Shown here in pieces: positions 25,206 through 34,215 of a DNA stretch of 64,000 bases. The position numbers and the translations under genes were made by a program. Location: NCBI RefSeq assembly GCF_011764565.1, contig NZ_AP022871.1, positions 3,596,320-3,660,319 of the forward strand, written 5' to 3'. The number at the start of each line of letters is the position of its first letter. Within the stretch, counting starts at the first letter, position 1. The notes beneath the pieces are model-generated. The model searched no databases, had not been told where the DNA came from, and saw nothing but the letters and a program-made list of their open reading frames with translations. This DNA is from Phytohabitans suffuscus (GTDB lineage: Bacteria > Actinomycetota > Actinomycetes > Mycobacteriales > Micromonosporaceae).

Positions 25206-26249
25206 ATGACTCCGCTCGCACTCCGCACGCCGGCCGACCTGATCGGCGCCATCCCGTTCCTGCTCGGCTTCCACCCGAGCGACAGCGTCGTGGTCGTGGG
25301 GCTCCGCGCCCGCCACGTGGTCTTCGCCGCCCGGGGCGACCTGGGCGAGCCGCCCGACTTCGTGGAGTACGTGACGTCCGTGGTCATGCGGCAGGACATC
25401 GACACCGCCGCCGTGGTGGGCTACGGGTTGGACGAGCGGGCCCGCGAGCCCGTCACCGCCATCCGCACCGCGCTGGAGCGGCACGGCGTCCGCGTGCTCG
25501 ACACGCTCCGGGTGGCCGATGGGCGCTACTGGTCCTACGCGTGTCCCGGCGACGGCTGCTGCCCGCCTGACGGCACGGCGTTCGACCCGGTCGCCAGCCG
25601 GGTCGCGGCGGCCGCCACGCACGCCGGCCAGGTGGCGCTCCCCGACCGCGACACCCTCGTGCGGCAGATCGACCCGGTCGGCGGGCTGACCCGCGAGTCG
25701 ATGCGCCTGGCGACCGACCGCGCCACCGCGCGCCTCGCCACCCTGCTGGCCGCGTCGCCGCCCGGTGACCTGCTCGGCAGCCGGGCGCTGCGCCGGCTGG
25801 GCGTCGCCGCCGTGCGCGAGGCGACGCGCCGCCACCGCGAGGGCGGTCGCCTCACCGACGACGAGGTGGCCTGGCTGACGGTGCTGCTCGTGCACCTGCC
25901 GATCCGTGACTACGCGTGGGAGCGGGTGGGCGCCGACGAGTGGCACCTGGAGCTGTGGGCCGACGTGCTGCGCCGCGCCGAGCCCCACGTGGTGCCGGCG
26001 CCGGCGTGCCTGCTCGCGTTCGCCGCCTGGCGGTGCGGGCAGGGCGCGCTCGCGCTCGCCGCCGTGGAGCGGGCCAAGCGGTCCGACCCGGCCTACTCGA
26101 TGGCCCGCCTCCTCGACGACGTGCTGCACCGGGGCATCCCGCCGTCCACTCTGGACGAGTTTCCGCTGCCGTCGCACGCTCGGGCCGGCAGTCGCCGGCC
26201 CCGCCGCCGCGCTCGGCTCAACGGCTCGCTCGGTCGCGCGGTGCCGTGA
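25206..26249 (+). CDS. DUF4192 family protein
   Basis: A 347-residue soluble protein matching the actinobacterial DUF4192 family, whose role is unknown. The conserved opening LALRTPADLIGAIPFLLGFHPSDSVVVVGL and central CPGDGCCPPDGT are present, followed by an alpha-helical C-terminal half (VLLVHLPIRDYAWER to LAAVERAKRSDPAYSMARLL). The tail is basic. The frame opens at a GTG at 25152, but ATG at 25206 fits the family start and CAGGCT stands 7 bases before it. A pair of DnaA-box-like sites lies just upstream. The gene is convergent with fdhD, 14 bp away. Confidence 0.88.
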   Translation: MTPLALRTPADLIGAIPFLLGFHPSDSVVVVGLRARHVVFAARGDLGEPPDFVEYVTSVVMRQDIDTAAVVGYGLDERAREPVTAIRTALERHGVRVLDTLRVADGRYWSYACPGDGCCPPDGTAFDPVASRVAAAATHAGQVALPDRDTLVRQIDPVGGLTRESMRLATDRATARLATLLAASPPGDLLGSRALRRLGVAAVREATRRHREGGRLTDDEVAWLTVLLVHLPIRDYAWERVGADEWHLELWADVLRRAEPHVVPAPACLLAFAAWRCGQGALALAAVERAKRSDPAYSMARLLDDVLHRGIPPSTLDEFPLPSHARAGSRRPRRRARLNGSLGRAVP

Positions 26250-26263
26250 GGCGGCGACACGAC

Positions 26264-27124
26264 CTACGGCCTGACACGGTGGTGACCGGTGTAGATGTTC
26301 ATCGTCTCGCCGCGCAGAAAGCCGACCAGCGTCATGCCGGCCTCGGCGGCCAGGTCGCCGGCGAGTGTGCTGGGCGCCGACACGGCCGCGAGCACCGCCA
26401 GCCCCGCCATCCACGCCTTCTGGGTCAGCTCGAAGCTGGCCCGGCCGGAGACGAGCAGCACGTGGCCGCGCAGCGGCAGCCGCTGCTCCCGTGTCGCCCA
26501 GCCGATCACCTTGTCGACCGCGTTGTGCCGGCCCACGTCCTCGCGCAGCACCACGAGCTGGCCGTCCGGGGTAAAGAGGCCGGCCGCGTGCAGACCGCCG
26601 GTCCGCTCGAAGACCCGCTGGGCCGCGCGCAGCCGGTCGGGCAGTGCGGTCAGCACCCGCGCCGCCACCTCGACCGGGTCGCCGGCCACGTCAAACTGCG
26701 AGCGGGTGCGGATCGCGTCGATGCTGGCCTTGCCGCACACCCCGCAGGAGCTGGTGGTGTAGAAGTTGCGGGCCGGGTCGGTGTCGGGCGGCGGCACATG
26801 GGCGGCGAGCACCACGTCCACCACGTTGTAGGTGTTGGGAGTCGGTTCCTCGGCTGGCTCGGCCGTGCCGGCGCAGAGCCGCGCGTGCACCACGTCGCCG
26901 GCCTCCCGGATCACGCCCTCGGTCAGCAGAAACCCGATGGCCAGATCCAGGTCGTCACCGGGCGTGCGCATGGTCACCGCGAGCGGGCGCCGCCGGCGCG
27001 GTCCGGCCGGCCCCACCCGGATCTCCAGCGGCTCCTCGGCGGCCAGCGTGTCCCGCCGCTCCACCGTGCCCCGCCCAGCCGTGTCGATCCTGACGACCGT
27101 GCGCCGGTCCGTTGCCCTGCCCAT
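26264..27124 (-). CDS. fdhD: Sulfur carrier protein FdhD
   Basis: FdhD transfers sulfur to the molybdenum cofactor of formate dehydrogenases and is needed for their activity. The 286-residue protein has EEPLEIRVG, MRTPGDDLDLAIGFLLTEGVI, the cysteine loop YTTSSCGVCGKASID with the two sulfur-handling cysteines, LREDVGRHNAVDKVIGWA and VSGRASFELTQKAWMAG. ATG at 27124 (MGRATDRRTVVRID) fits the family; the longer open frame to 27589 is an antisense shadow of mobA. It is divergent from mobA by 125 bp and close to its likely client, the FdhF/YdeP enzyme. Confidence 0.95.
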   Translation of the reverse strand: MGRATDRRTVVRIDTAGRGTVERRDTLAAEEPLEIRVGPAGPRRRRPLAVTMRTPGDDLDLAIGFLLTEGVIREAGDVVHARLCAGTAEPAEEPTPNTYNVVDVVLAAHVPPPDTDPARNFYTTSSCGVCGKASIDAIRTRSQFDVAGDPVEVAARVLTALPDRLRAAQRVFERTGGLHAAGLFTPDGQLVVLREDVGRHNAVDKVIGWATREQRLPLRGHVLLVSGRASFELTQKAWMAGLAVLAAVSAPSTLAGDLAAEAGMTLVGFLRGETMNIYTGHHRVRP

Positions 27125-27236
27125 CCCCCAATCTCCCCGAGACCTCAGCTCGTGCCACCCATTCGCGGAGGGCCAGCCGATCAGGCGGGCTCGGCCGTGC
27201 GTGCGCTGTTCCTCCGGCGCGGCCGGCCACGGCCGG

Positions 27237-27249
27237 TACCGTCTGGGAT
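27237..27249 (+). promoter_or_regulatory. Leaderless-type -10 box of mobA
   Basis: TACCGT at 27237-27242 followed by ctgggat (7 bases) and the GTG at 27250. Confidence 0.6.
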
Positions 27250-27839
27250 GTGCGGGATCTCGCGGCGATAGTGCTGGCCGGCGGGCTGGACGCCGCCTGG
27301 GCGGGCCGGCCAAGCCCGCCGTGCCGGTGGCCGGCCACCGCATGCTCGACCGCGTGCTGCGCGCCGTGCGGGAGGCGGCGCCGATCGTCGTGGTGGGCAG
27401 CCTGCCCGTGCCCACCGGCGTCCGCGCGACGCTCGAAGACCCGGCCGGCTCGGGTCCGGCCGCCGCGACCGCCGCCGGGTTCGCCCTCCTCCCCCACGAC
27501 GTCCCCGCCGTGGCGCTGCTCGCCGCGGATCTCCCTTTCCTGACCGCGTCCGCGGTCGCCCACCTCCGGCACGAGCTGGATACGTCCACAGTGGACGGCG
27601 CCCTCTACGTCGACGGAGGCGCCCGCCGGCAGCTCCTGTGCGGCGTCTGGCGCACCGCCGCCCTGCGCGCCGCACTCGACCGCCTGGCCACGGGACGCGG
27701 GCTGCCGGGTGCCTCGATGCGGGCGTTGTTCGCCGAGCTGAGCGTGCGTGAGGTCGCCTGGACTGAGCCCGGCCCGCCACCGTGGTTCGACTGCGACACC
27801 GACGAAGACCTGCGGCAAGCGGAGGAGTGGGCCCGATGA
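27250..27839 (+). CDS. mobA: Molybdenum cofactor guanylyltransferase MobA, frame-broken near the 5' end
   Basis: MobA adds GMP to molybdopterin to make the bis-MGD form used by DMSO-reductase-family enzymes. The start VRDLAAIVLAGG lies in one frame, and RRLGGPAKPAVPVAGHRMLDRVL onwards in another. Adding one G to the GGG at 27283-27285 restores LAGGAGRRLGGPAKP, the standard nucleotide-binding loop. Later features are VVVGSLPVPTG, AALLAADLPFLTA and LCGVWRTAAL. The intended length is about 196 residues. GTG at 27250 is set by TACCGT 7 bases upstream. The stop overlaps the next ATG (ATGA). Confidence 0.9.
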
Positions 27840-28069
27840 CCCTGGACGAATGGACCGCGGCGGCCTGCGCCGAGCTCGGCCTCGACCGGTCCGAGGCCGA
27901 CGTCAAGCTGGTGCTCGACCTCGCCCGCGACGTCGCTCACAACGTGGTGCGCCCCGGCGCACCGGTCTCCGCCTACCTGCTCGGTGTGGCGGTAGGCCGA
28001 GGTGCCGACCCTGCCGACGCCGCCGCCCGCCTGACCGCCCTCGCCGAGCGGGTGGGCTCCCAGCGGTAG
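27836..28069 (+). CDS. DUF6457 small protein coupled to mobA
   Basis: A 77-residue protein (MTLDEWTAAACAELGLD ... LDLARDVAHNVVRPGAPVSAYLLGVAVGRGADPADAAARL). It is all-helical in appearance and matches DUF6457, which in actinobacteria is typically found next to or fused with MobA. ATG at 27836 overlaps the mobA stop by 4 bp, so the two are translated together. A helper role in cofactor delivery is an inference from that constant linkage; no biochemical function is known to me. Confidence 0.85.
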   Translation: MTLDEWTAAACAELGLDRSEADVKLVLDLARDVAHNVVRPGAPVSAYLLGVAVGRGADPADAAARLTALAERVGSQR

Positions 28070-28076
28070 CCGCCGG

Positions 28077-30347
28077 TCAAGCGACGGGTTCGAGACGGAC
28101 GATGATCTGCTTCGAGGTGGGGGTGTTCGAGTCCTGCGCGGTCGAGTCGAGCGGGACCAGCACGTTCGCCTCGGGGAAGTACGTGGCGGCGCAGCCGCGG
28201 GCGGTGGGGTAGGCGACCGCGCGGAAGGACTTCGCGCGGCGTTCCACACCGTCGGTCCACTCCGAGATCAGGTCGACCGTGTCGCCGTCGGCCACGCCGA
28301 GTGCGGCCAGGTCTTCCGGGTTGACGAAGACGACCCGCCGGCCCGCGCGCACCCCGCGATAGCGGTCGTCCATGCCGTAGATCGTGGTGTTGTACTGGTC
28401 GTGGCTGCGCACGGTCTGCAGCAGCAGCCGGCCCTCAGGCACCCGGATCACCGACAGCGGCCCGGCCGTGAAGAGCGCCTTGCCGCTGGGCGTCGGAAAC
28501 TCCAGCCGGTCGCGGGGCGGGTGGGGCAGCGTGAAGCCGGCCGGGTCGCTGACCCGGGCCTCGAAGTCCTCGAAGCCGGGGACCACCAGCGAGATCACCT
28601 TGCGGATCGCGCGGTAGTCCGTCTCGTACGCGGCCCAGGGCACCGGCGACTCCGGCATCAGCGCGCGGGCCAGACGGGTGACGATCGAGACCTCGGAGAG
28701 CAGGTCGGGCGAGGCGGGCGCCAAGCGGCCCCGGGAGGCGTGCACCGCCGACATGGAGTCTTCGACGGTCACGAACTGCTCGCCGGACTCCTGCCGGTCG
28801 CGTTCGGTGCGGCCGAGGCACGGCAGGATCAGGCTCGTCGCGCCGGGCACCACGTGCGAACGGTTGAGCTTGGTCGAGACGTGCACGGTGAGCGCGCACG
28901 AGCGCAGCGCCGCCTCGGTCACGGCCGTGTCGGGGGTGGCGGCCGCGAAGTTGCCGCCCAGCGCCACGAATACCCGCACCCGGCCGTCACGCATCGCGCG
29001 GAGGGCGTCGACCGTGTCGTACCCGCGGCGGGTCGGCATGGGCACGCCGAGCAGGTCGCCGGCGGCGGGCGACCACGGCGGCGGCTCGTGCCAGATGCCC
29101 ATCGTGCGGTCGCCCTGCACGTTGGAGTGGCCGCGCACCGGGCAGAGGCCGGCGCCCGGCCTGCCGAGCATGCCGCGCAGCAGCTGCACGTTGACGATCT
29201 CGCGGATGGTGGCGACGGACTCGCGCTGCTGGGTCAGCCCCATCGCCCAGCAGACGATCGTCGCGTCCGACGCCGCGACGAGCCGGGCCGCGGCCACGAT
29301 CTCTTCGCGGGAAAGGCCGGTCGCCGCCGCCACGTCAGCCCAGTCGAGGGTACGGAGGACGGCGGTGTACGCCTCGAAGCCGCTCGTGTGCCGATCCACA
29401 AAGGACTCGTCGACCGCGCCCCACTCCACGAGCAGCGCCGCGATGGCGCGGAAGAGCGCCTGGTCGCCGCCGACCTTGATCTGCAGGAACTGGTCGGCCA
29501 GCGGGGTGCCCCTGCCCACGAGACCGCGCGGCTTCTGCGGGTTGCGGAAGTTGATGAGCCCCGCCTCGGGCATCGGGTTGACGGCCAGGATCTTCGCGCC
29601 GCGCCGCTTCGCCTCTTCGAGCGCGATGAGCATGCGCGGGTGGTTGGTGCCGGGGTTCTGCCCCACGACGACGATCAGCCCGGCGCGGTGTATGTCGTCG
29701 AGCGTCACCGAGCCCTTGCCGATGCCGATCGTGCCGGAGAGCGCGACGCCCGACGACTCGTGGCACATGTTGGAGCAGTCGGGCATGTTGTTGGTGCCGT
29801 ACGACCGGGCGAGCAGCTGGTAGAGGAACGCCGCCTCGTTGGAGGTGCGGCCGGAGGTGTAGAACACCGCCTCGTCCGGCTCGGCCGCGCTCAGGTGTGC
29901 GGCGGTCAGCGCGAAGGCCTCGTCCCACGAGATGGGCACGTAGTGGTCGGAGCCGGGGTGCCGCACCACCGGCGCGGTCAGCCGGCCCTGCTGTCCCAAC
30001 CAGTGGTCGGAACGCTCGGCCAGCTCGGAGATCGGGTGTGCGGCGAAGAACTCGGGTGTGATCCGCCTCAGCGTGGCCTCTTCGGCGACCGCCTTGGCAC
30101 CGTTTTCGCAGAACTCGGTGTGCGAGCGCGCGCCCGGCCCCGGCTCGGGCCAGGCGCAGCCGGGACAGTCGAAGCCGCCCGGCTGGTTGACGCGCAGCAG
30201 CGTGAGCGCGGTGCGGCGCACACCCATCTGAGCCACCCCCGCGCCGAGCGCGTGGGTGACGCCCGGCAGCCCGGCCGCGGTCCGCTTCGGTGTGTCTATC
30301 CGCAGGTCGCGGTCGCCCGCATCGTCGCGCGGCGCACCTTTCGCCAT
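28077..30347 (-). CDS. FdhF/YdeP-family molybdopterin oxidoreductase
   Basis: A 756-residue member of the DMSO-reductase superfamily, closest to the YdeP/formate-dehydrogenase-alpha-like group. Seen in order: PGGFDCPGCAWPEP (a shortened cysteine region instead of the full N-terminal 4Fe-4S motif), FYTSGRTSNEAAFLYQLLARSYGTNN, DCSNMCHESSGVALSGTIG near the molybdenum ligand position, VVVGQNPGTNHPRM, GLCPVRGHSNVQGDRTMGI and the C-terminal molydopterin-binding segment HDQYNTTIYGMDDRYRG. The substrate is not predictable; related proteins are linked to acid resistance in enterobacteria. It has fdhD, mobA and DUF6457 as neighbours, which would supply and sulfurate its bis-MGD cofactor. ATG at 30347 is set by TATTGT 6 bases upstream. 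Confidence 0.92.
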   Translation of the reverse strand: MAKGAPRDDAGDRDLRIDTPKRTAAGLPGVTHALGAGVAQMGVRRTALTLLRVNQPGGFDCPGCAWPEPGPGARSHTEFCENGAKAVAEEATLRRITPEFFAAHPISELAERSDHWLGQQGRLTAPVVRHPGSDHYVPISWDEAFALTAAHLSAAEPDEAVFYTSGRTSNEAAFLYQLLARSYGTNNMPDCSNMCHESSGVALSGTIGIGKGSVTLDDIHRAGLIVVVGQNPGTNHPRMLIALEEAKRRGAKILAVNPMPEAGLINFRNPQKPRGLVGRGTPLADQFLQIKVGGDQALFRAIAALLVEWGAVDESFVDRHTSGFEAYTAVLRTLDWADVAAATGLSREEIVAAARLVAASDATIVCWAMGLTQQRESVATIREIVNVQLLRGMLGRPGAGLCPVRGHSNVQGDRTMGIWHEPPPWSPAAGDLLGVPMPTRRGYDTVDALRAMRDGRVRVFVALGGNFAAATPDTAVTEAALRSCALTVHVSTKLNRSHVVPGATSLILPCLGRTERDRQESGEQFVTVEDSMSAVHASRGRLAPASPDLLSEVSIVTRLARALMPESPVPWAAYETDYRAIRKVISLVVPGFEDFEARVSDPAGFTLPHPPRDRLEFPTPSGKALFTAGPLSVIRVPEGRLLLQTVRSHDQYNTTIYGMDDRYRGVRAGRRVVFVNPEDLAALGVADGDTVDLISEWTDGVERRAKSFRAVAYPTARGCAATYFPEANVLVPLDSTAQDSNTPTSKQIIVRLEPVA

Positions 30348-30359
30348 AGCTGCACAATA
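30348..30359 (-). promoter_or_regulatory. Leaderless-type -10 box of the FdhF/YdeP gene
   Basis: Minus-strand TATTGT (30359-30354), then gcagct and the ATG at 30347. The 92-bp gap also carries the promoter of the divergent gene at 30440 (TAGGGT near 30411-30416). Confidence 0.65.
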
Positions 30360-30439
30360 ACTCCGTATCCGATGGATGACCGGTGGTCAGTTCGCGCCCC
30401 GACCGCTCGATAGGGTGTTGTTGACGGACGGAGGCGATC

Positions 30440-31516
30440 ATGACCGAGGACAAGGGCAAAGCCGACATAGGCGGCGGGCACTCCCAGGAGACGATCCTGC
30501 TCGACGAGCCGACAACGGCCGACCTGCGCTCCAAGGTGACCGAGGCGTGGCGCGAGTTCGCCACCGCGCTGGCGGCGATGCTCGCCAAGCTGCCCACCGG
30601 TGCCAACGTGGAGCTGACCCTCGACCCGACCGCGTCCGGCACGGGCGACGCCGTGTACTCGGTGAACCTCTCCGTGGCCGAAAACGGCCGGATCAACGCG
30701 CTCGCGGTCGGCAACGCGAGCCTTCCGCCCGGCTTCCGGATGGACCGCGCGGCGGTGGCCGCGCTCGTGGCGCTCGGCTGGTCGCCGCCCGGCGTGGTCG
30801 AAGGTTCGGGCGAGCACTTCGGCCTCCGCTCCACCACGGCTGAGGCGGGCCGCCTCGCCACCACGATCTCCCGGACCCTGCGCGACGTGTACGGCGCACC
30901 GCACCCGGCGTTCCTCGTCTTCCTCGTGCACGACGCCGAAGACCGGCCGCTTCCCGTCGACCCCCTGGGCACGGCGCGGCCCGAGGCCCTCCTCGGCGAC
31001 GAAGAGGTCGAGCTGGCCGAGCGCGTGGTGCGCGGCGCCGAGTCCGCCGAGGTGATCGCGCTCGACGAGCAGGTGCGCATGGTCGTGGCCGCGATGATGA
31101 AGAGCGCGCCCGACCAGCTCCAGGTCGACTCCGACGGCGACATCGGCATCCGCGCCGGCTCGGCGATGGTCTTCGTCCGGGTCCGCGACAACCCGCCGCT
31201 GGTCGACGTCTTCTCGCCGGTGCTCACCGAGGTCGAGCCGACCGAGCAGCTCTACGTCAAGCTCTCCGAGCTGACCAACCGCATGCCGATCGGCCGCCTC
31301 TACTGCACCAACGACACGGTGTGGGCGTCGATCCCGGTGTTCGGCCGCAACTTCCAGGCCACCCACCTCATGCTCGCCGTGCAGGTGATGACCGGCCTGG
31401 CCGACGAGCTCGACGACCGCCTGCACGGCGAGTTCGGCGGCAAGCGCTTCTTCGGCGAGGGCGACAAGCCGGCCCACCGCGACCCGGACGACCACCGCAC
31501 CGGCATGTACCTCTAG
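30440..31516 (+). CDS. Tandem T3SS-chaperone/YbjN-like domain protein
   Basis: A 358-residue soluble protein with two related alpha/beta modules, about 25-165 and 195-330. It resembles the actinobacterial TY-Chap type (T3SS CesT/YopN and YbjN-like peptide-binding chaperones). Recognisable parts are GFRMDRAAVAALVALGW, LSELTNRMPIGRLYC and ATHLMLAVQVMTGLADELDDRLHGEFGGK. The client is unknown. ATG at 30440 follows GGAGG at 30430-30434 with 5-base spacing, so this gene is translated with a leader. It is divergent from the FdhF/YdeP gene. Confidence 0.75.
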   Translation: MTEDKGKADIGGGHSQETILLDEPTTADLRSKVTEAWREFATALAAMLAKLPTGANVELTLDPTASGTGDAVYSVNLSVAENGRINALAVGNASLPPGFRMDRAAVAALVALGWSPPGVVEGSGEHFGLRSTTAEAGRLATTISRTLRDVYGAPHPAFLVFLVHDAEDRPLPVDPLGTARPEALLGDEEVELAERVVRGAESAEVIALDEQVRMVVAAMMKSAPDQLQVDSDGDIGIRAGSAMVFVRVRDNPPLVDVFSPVLTEVEPTEQLYVKLSELTNRMPIGRLYCTNDTVWASIPVFGRNFQATHLMLAVQVMTGLADELDDRLHGEFGGKRFFGEGDKPAHRDPDDHRTGMYL

Positions 31517-31523
31517 GTATCCC

Positions 31524-31670
31524 CTAGCTGATCCGCCAGCGCTTCTCCCGGCGGCAGCGGTCGTCGCCCTCGGGCTCCGGGATGCGGTCGCGGGTCGCGC
31601 GGGCCGGGAGGTGGGCGACCGCCCACCCCAGGCGTTCGGTGGCTGGGTCGCTGCCCAGTGGTGCTGCCAT
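31524..31670 (-). CDS. Possible small 48-residue protein downstream of the propeller lipoprotein
   Basis: Starts at ATG 31670, two bases after the stop of the beta-propeller gene, with GGAG six bases upstream inside that gene's 3' end. The predicted peptide (MAAPLGSDPATERLGWAVAH ... EGDDRCRREKRWRIS) is soluble and rich in charged residues at its C-terminus. I do not recognise a family. The placement and ribosome site favour translation, but a chance open frame in high-GC DNA is possible. Confidence 0.5.
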   Translation of the reverse strand: MAAPLGSDPATERLGWAVAHLPARATRDRIPEPEGDDRCRREKRWRIS

Positions 31671-31672
31671 CG

Positions 31673-33606
31673 CTAACTCCAGGTGAGCCAGGCTCGGGTG
31701 TCCAAGGTGGACATGTTGGTGGCCATGAGTCCGCTTTCCGAGAGCGTCCACAGGTCGTCGCCGATGACCAGTGAACGGCGGATCAGGCCGAGGCCGGGGT
31801 CTCTGGACTTGTGCGAGATGGTGCCCACCTCGGAGATCGCGCTGTCGCCGATACGCAGCACCAGCGCTCCGTTGCCGCCGCGGTCCCGCTCCCAGACCGA
31901 CAGCGGCATGACCAGCAGGCGGTCCTGCGGCCAGTAGAGGAAGGCGTGCGGGTCGTACTCGGCCTCGGAGTGGGACGACTTGACGTGGTGCTGGGCGAGG
32001 CGGGCCGGACTGTCCAGGTTGGACACATCGAAGAGCGATACCTGGGTGCCCTGCACGCGGCCCTGCTCGGACGCCTCCTGGCCGACGCCGATCACGCGGC
32101 CCGGCTCGGCCGGGTGCAGGTACGCGGAATAGCCCGTGATCTTCAGCTCTCCGGCCACCCGCGGCTTGGCCGGGCTGGAAAGGTCCACTGTGTACAGCGG
32201 GTCGGTCTGGCGGAACGTCACCACGTAGCCGGTGGTGCCGGCGAAGCGTACGGCGTAGATGCGCTCGCCCTTGCCCAGCCCGGTGATCTTTCCGGCCTCC
32301 GGCATCGTCTCGCCGGCCAGCCGCAGCACGTACACGGTGGAGCTGGACTTCGGGTCCTCACCCCACGTGCGGCCGCTGGTGGTGGCCACGCGCAGGTGAC
32401 CGTCCCATTCGGACATGGCGTACTGGTTGATCAGCCAGCCGCGCACCGACCCGGCGCCCACGTAGGCGGGACGGCCGGACCGCGAGATGTCGAAGCGGTA
32501 GATCTCGGTGATCTCGTCTTCCGGCTTGGGCTCGCCGTTGCTGCGCTGCAGCCAGCCCATCACCCGCCACCGCTGGTCGTTGGCGACGTAGAGGCTCGCG
32601 CCGTTGCTGTAGACGGTGTCGCCGTCGGCCACCACGCCGACCGGGTCGCCGTCGCCGAGGCCGTCCGCGCCGAGGTCGAAGCTGAGCACGGTGACCATCG
32701 AGGTGCCGGAGTACGTGGCCGGGCGCGAGTAGCGCTCGCAGCCCACCAGGCCCTTGGTGGTGGTGCCGCCGGTGGTCACCGTGTAGGCCGGGAACCAGTC
32801 TTCGGCGGTCGCCTTGTCGATGATCCGGCGGTTGGCGGCGGTCCGCTGCGCGTCGGTGCCGTGCTCGCGCCACGGAAACTCCAGGCGCGGAGACGAGCGC
32901 ACCACGACCCGGGCCGTGCCGCCGACCTGGCGCGCGTCGACAAGGCCGCCGTCGACCTGGTACTCACTGATCTTCTTGGGCGCGCCGGCGATGTCCAGGA
33001 GCATGAGCCGCGCGCTCGACGCGCCGGACGGACGGGCGATGTCCCGAGCGGCGGCGGGCCAGCCGCCGCGGATCAGCAGCAGCGCGCGGTCGCCGTGCAG
33101 CAGCAGCGTGCCGTCGCCCCACCGGACCGGGTCGTCCTGGCTGGTGGCGAGGTCGAGCTCGCCGGTGACCCGGCGGGAGGCCGCGTCGACCACCCGCACC
33201 ACACCCTGCTGGAACGTCACGATCCGCCGGCCGTCGGTCTTGACCAGGTCGGGCTCGTCGACGCCGGCCTCGTGGGTGTTGGTGCCCGAGTAGCTGGGCG
33301 CCTGCTCCCGCGCGGCCGATCCGGCGGCGGAGTCCTGCGCGGCACCCGCGGCCGCCCGTGCCCCCTCGGCGAGGGGACGGCGTCGCCACCGAAGCCGTAC
33401 GGCCCGACGTACTCCTTGGCCGCCTTCTTCATCAGCTCCAGCCCGTTCGCGCAGGAGTCGAACGCGACGAGCTTGAACTGCCCGGCGGGCACCCCGGGGT
33501 CGCGCGGGGCGGGCGGGCTCTGCGGCTCCCGCGACGACGTACACCCGGCGAGAGCGACGAGCAGGGCGAGCGGCACGCCCGCGGCGACCGCGAGTCTCGG
33601 TGTCAT
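31673..33606 (-). CDS. Secreted beta-propeller lipoprotein, frame-broken
   Basis: The lipoprotein signal (MTPRLAVAAGVPLALLVALAGCTSS) lies in one frame; from about residue 80 the protein continues in another. Adding one C at the run 33373-33376 (complementary strand) gives AVPLAEGARAAAGAAQ and an intended length of about 645 residues. The main part matches the beta-propeller family with YSGTNTHEAGVDEPDLVKTDGRRIV, repeated GDGTLLLHGDRALL-type blades, YRFDISRSGRPAYVGAG, VLRLAGETMPEAGKI and DPHAFLYWPQDRLLVMPL. It would sit on the outer face of the membrane; ligand unknown. ATG at 33606. Confidence 0.87.
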
Positions 33607-33650
33607 GCCGGCTTTGACGCCGCGCTCGCGAGAGCCGTTCCCGGCGTTTC

Positions 33651-33680
33651 GGTGCCGGTGCGTGCGGTGCCGGTGCGTGC
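33651..33680. repeat. Tandem direct repeat, 2 x 15 bp
   Basis: GGTGCCGGTGCGTGC occurs twice without a gap at 33651-33665 and 33666-33680, followed by the partial copy GGCGCC. It lies between the start of the beta-propeller gene and the 3' end of the Lrp-type gene. Confidence 0.85.
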
Positions 33681-33690
33681 GGCGCCGCGG

Positions 33691-34149
33691 TCAGCTCGGC
33701 GCGGCGACCACCGTGGGGGAGTCGACCAGCCGCGAGAGCACGATCGTGCTGCGGGTCGAGGTCACGAACGGCTGGGCGCGCAAGCGCTCCAGGGCGTCCT
33801 CGAGGTGCGCGATGTCCGCGGCGCGCAGGTGGACCAGCGCGTCCGCCTCACCCGAGACCGTGTACGCGCCGACCACCTCGGGGAGGCGCCGCACCGCGAC
33901 CGCGATCTGCGCCGGTGTGGTGCGCCCGGCGCAGAAAAGCTCGACGAACGCCTCGGTGGTCCAGCCCACCGCGGCCGGGTCGATCACGGCCGTGAAGCCC
34001 CGGATCACGCCGGCCGAGCGCAGCCGGTCGACCCGCCGCTTGACCGCCGGGGCGGAGAGGGAGACACGGGCACCGATGTCCGCGTACGAAGCGCGGGCGT
34101 CGGCGACAAGTGACGCAATGATTCGCTGGTCTACGTCGTCGATCTGCAA
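33691..34149 (-). CDS. Lrp/AsnC-family transcriptional regulator
   Basis: A 152-residue regulator. The N-terminal helix-turn-helix (LQIDDVDQRIIASLVADARASYADIGARVSLSAPAVKRRVDRL) is followed by the RAM ligand-binding domain (about 65-145, TTEAFVELFCAGR, VVGAYTVSGEADALVHLRA, FVTSTRSTIVLSRL). The start is taken as TTG at 34149, which has GGAGAGG 7 bases upstream. It is divergent from the DDAH-like gene 66 bp away; such pairs usually mean the regulator controls its neighbour in response to an amino acid, here probably arginine or a related compound. Confidence 0.92.
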   Translation of the reverse strand: MQIDDVDQRIIASLVADARASYADIGARVSLSAPAVKRRVDRLRSAGVIRGFTAVIDPAAVGWTTEAFVELFCAGRTTPAQIAVAVRRLPEVVGAYTVSGEADALVHLRAADIAHLEDALERLRAQPFVTSTRSTIVLSRLVDSPTVVAAPS

Positions 34150-34203
34150 TGTTTCGCCTCTCCGACGCAAGATTTTCGGCTGTCACCAAACATGCAGCGT
34201 ACC

Positions 34204-34215
34204 TACTCTTTGTGC
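34204..34215 (+). promoter_or_regulatory. Leaderless-type -10 box of the DDAH-like gene
   Basis: TACTCT at 34204-34209, then ttgtgc and the GTG at 34216. The Lrp-type regulator divergently transcribed from this gap is the obvious candidate to bind here. Confidence 0.65.
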
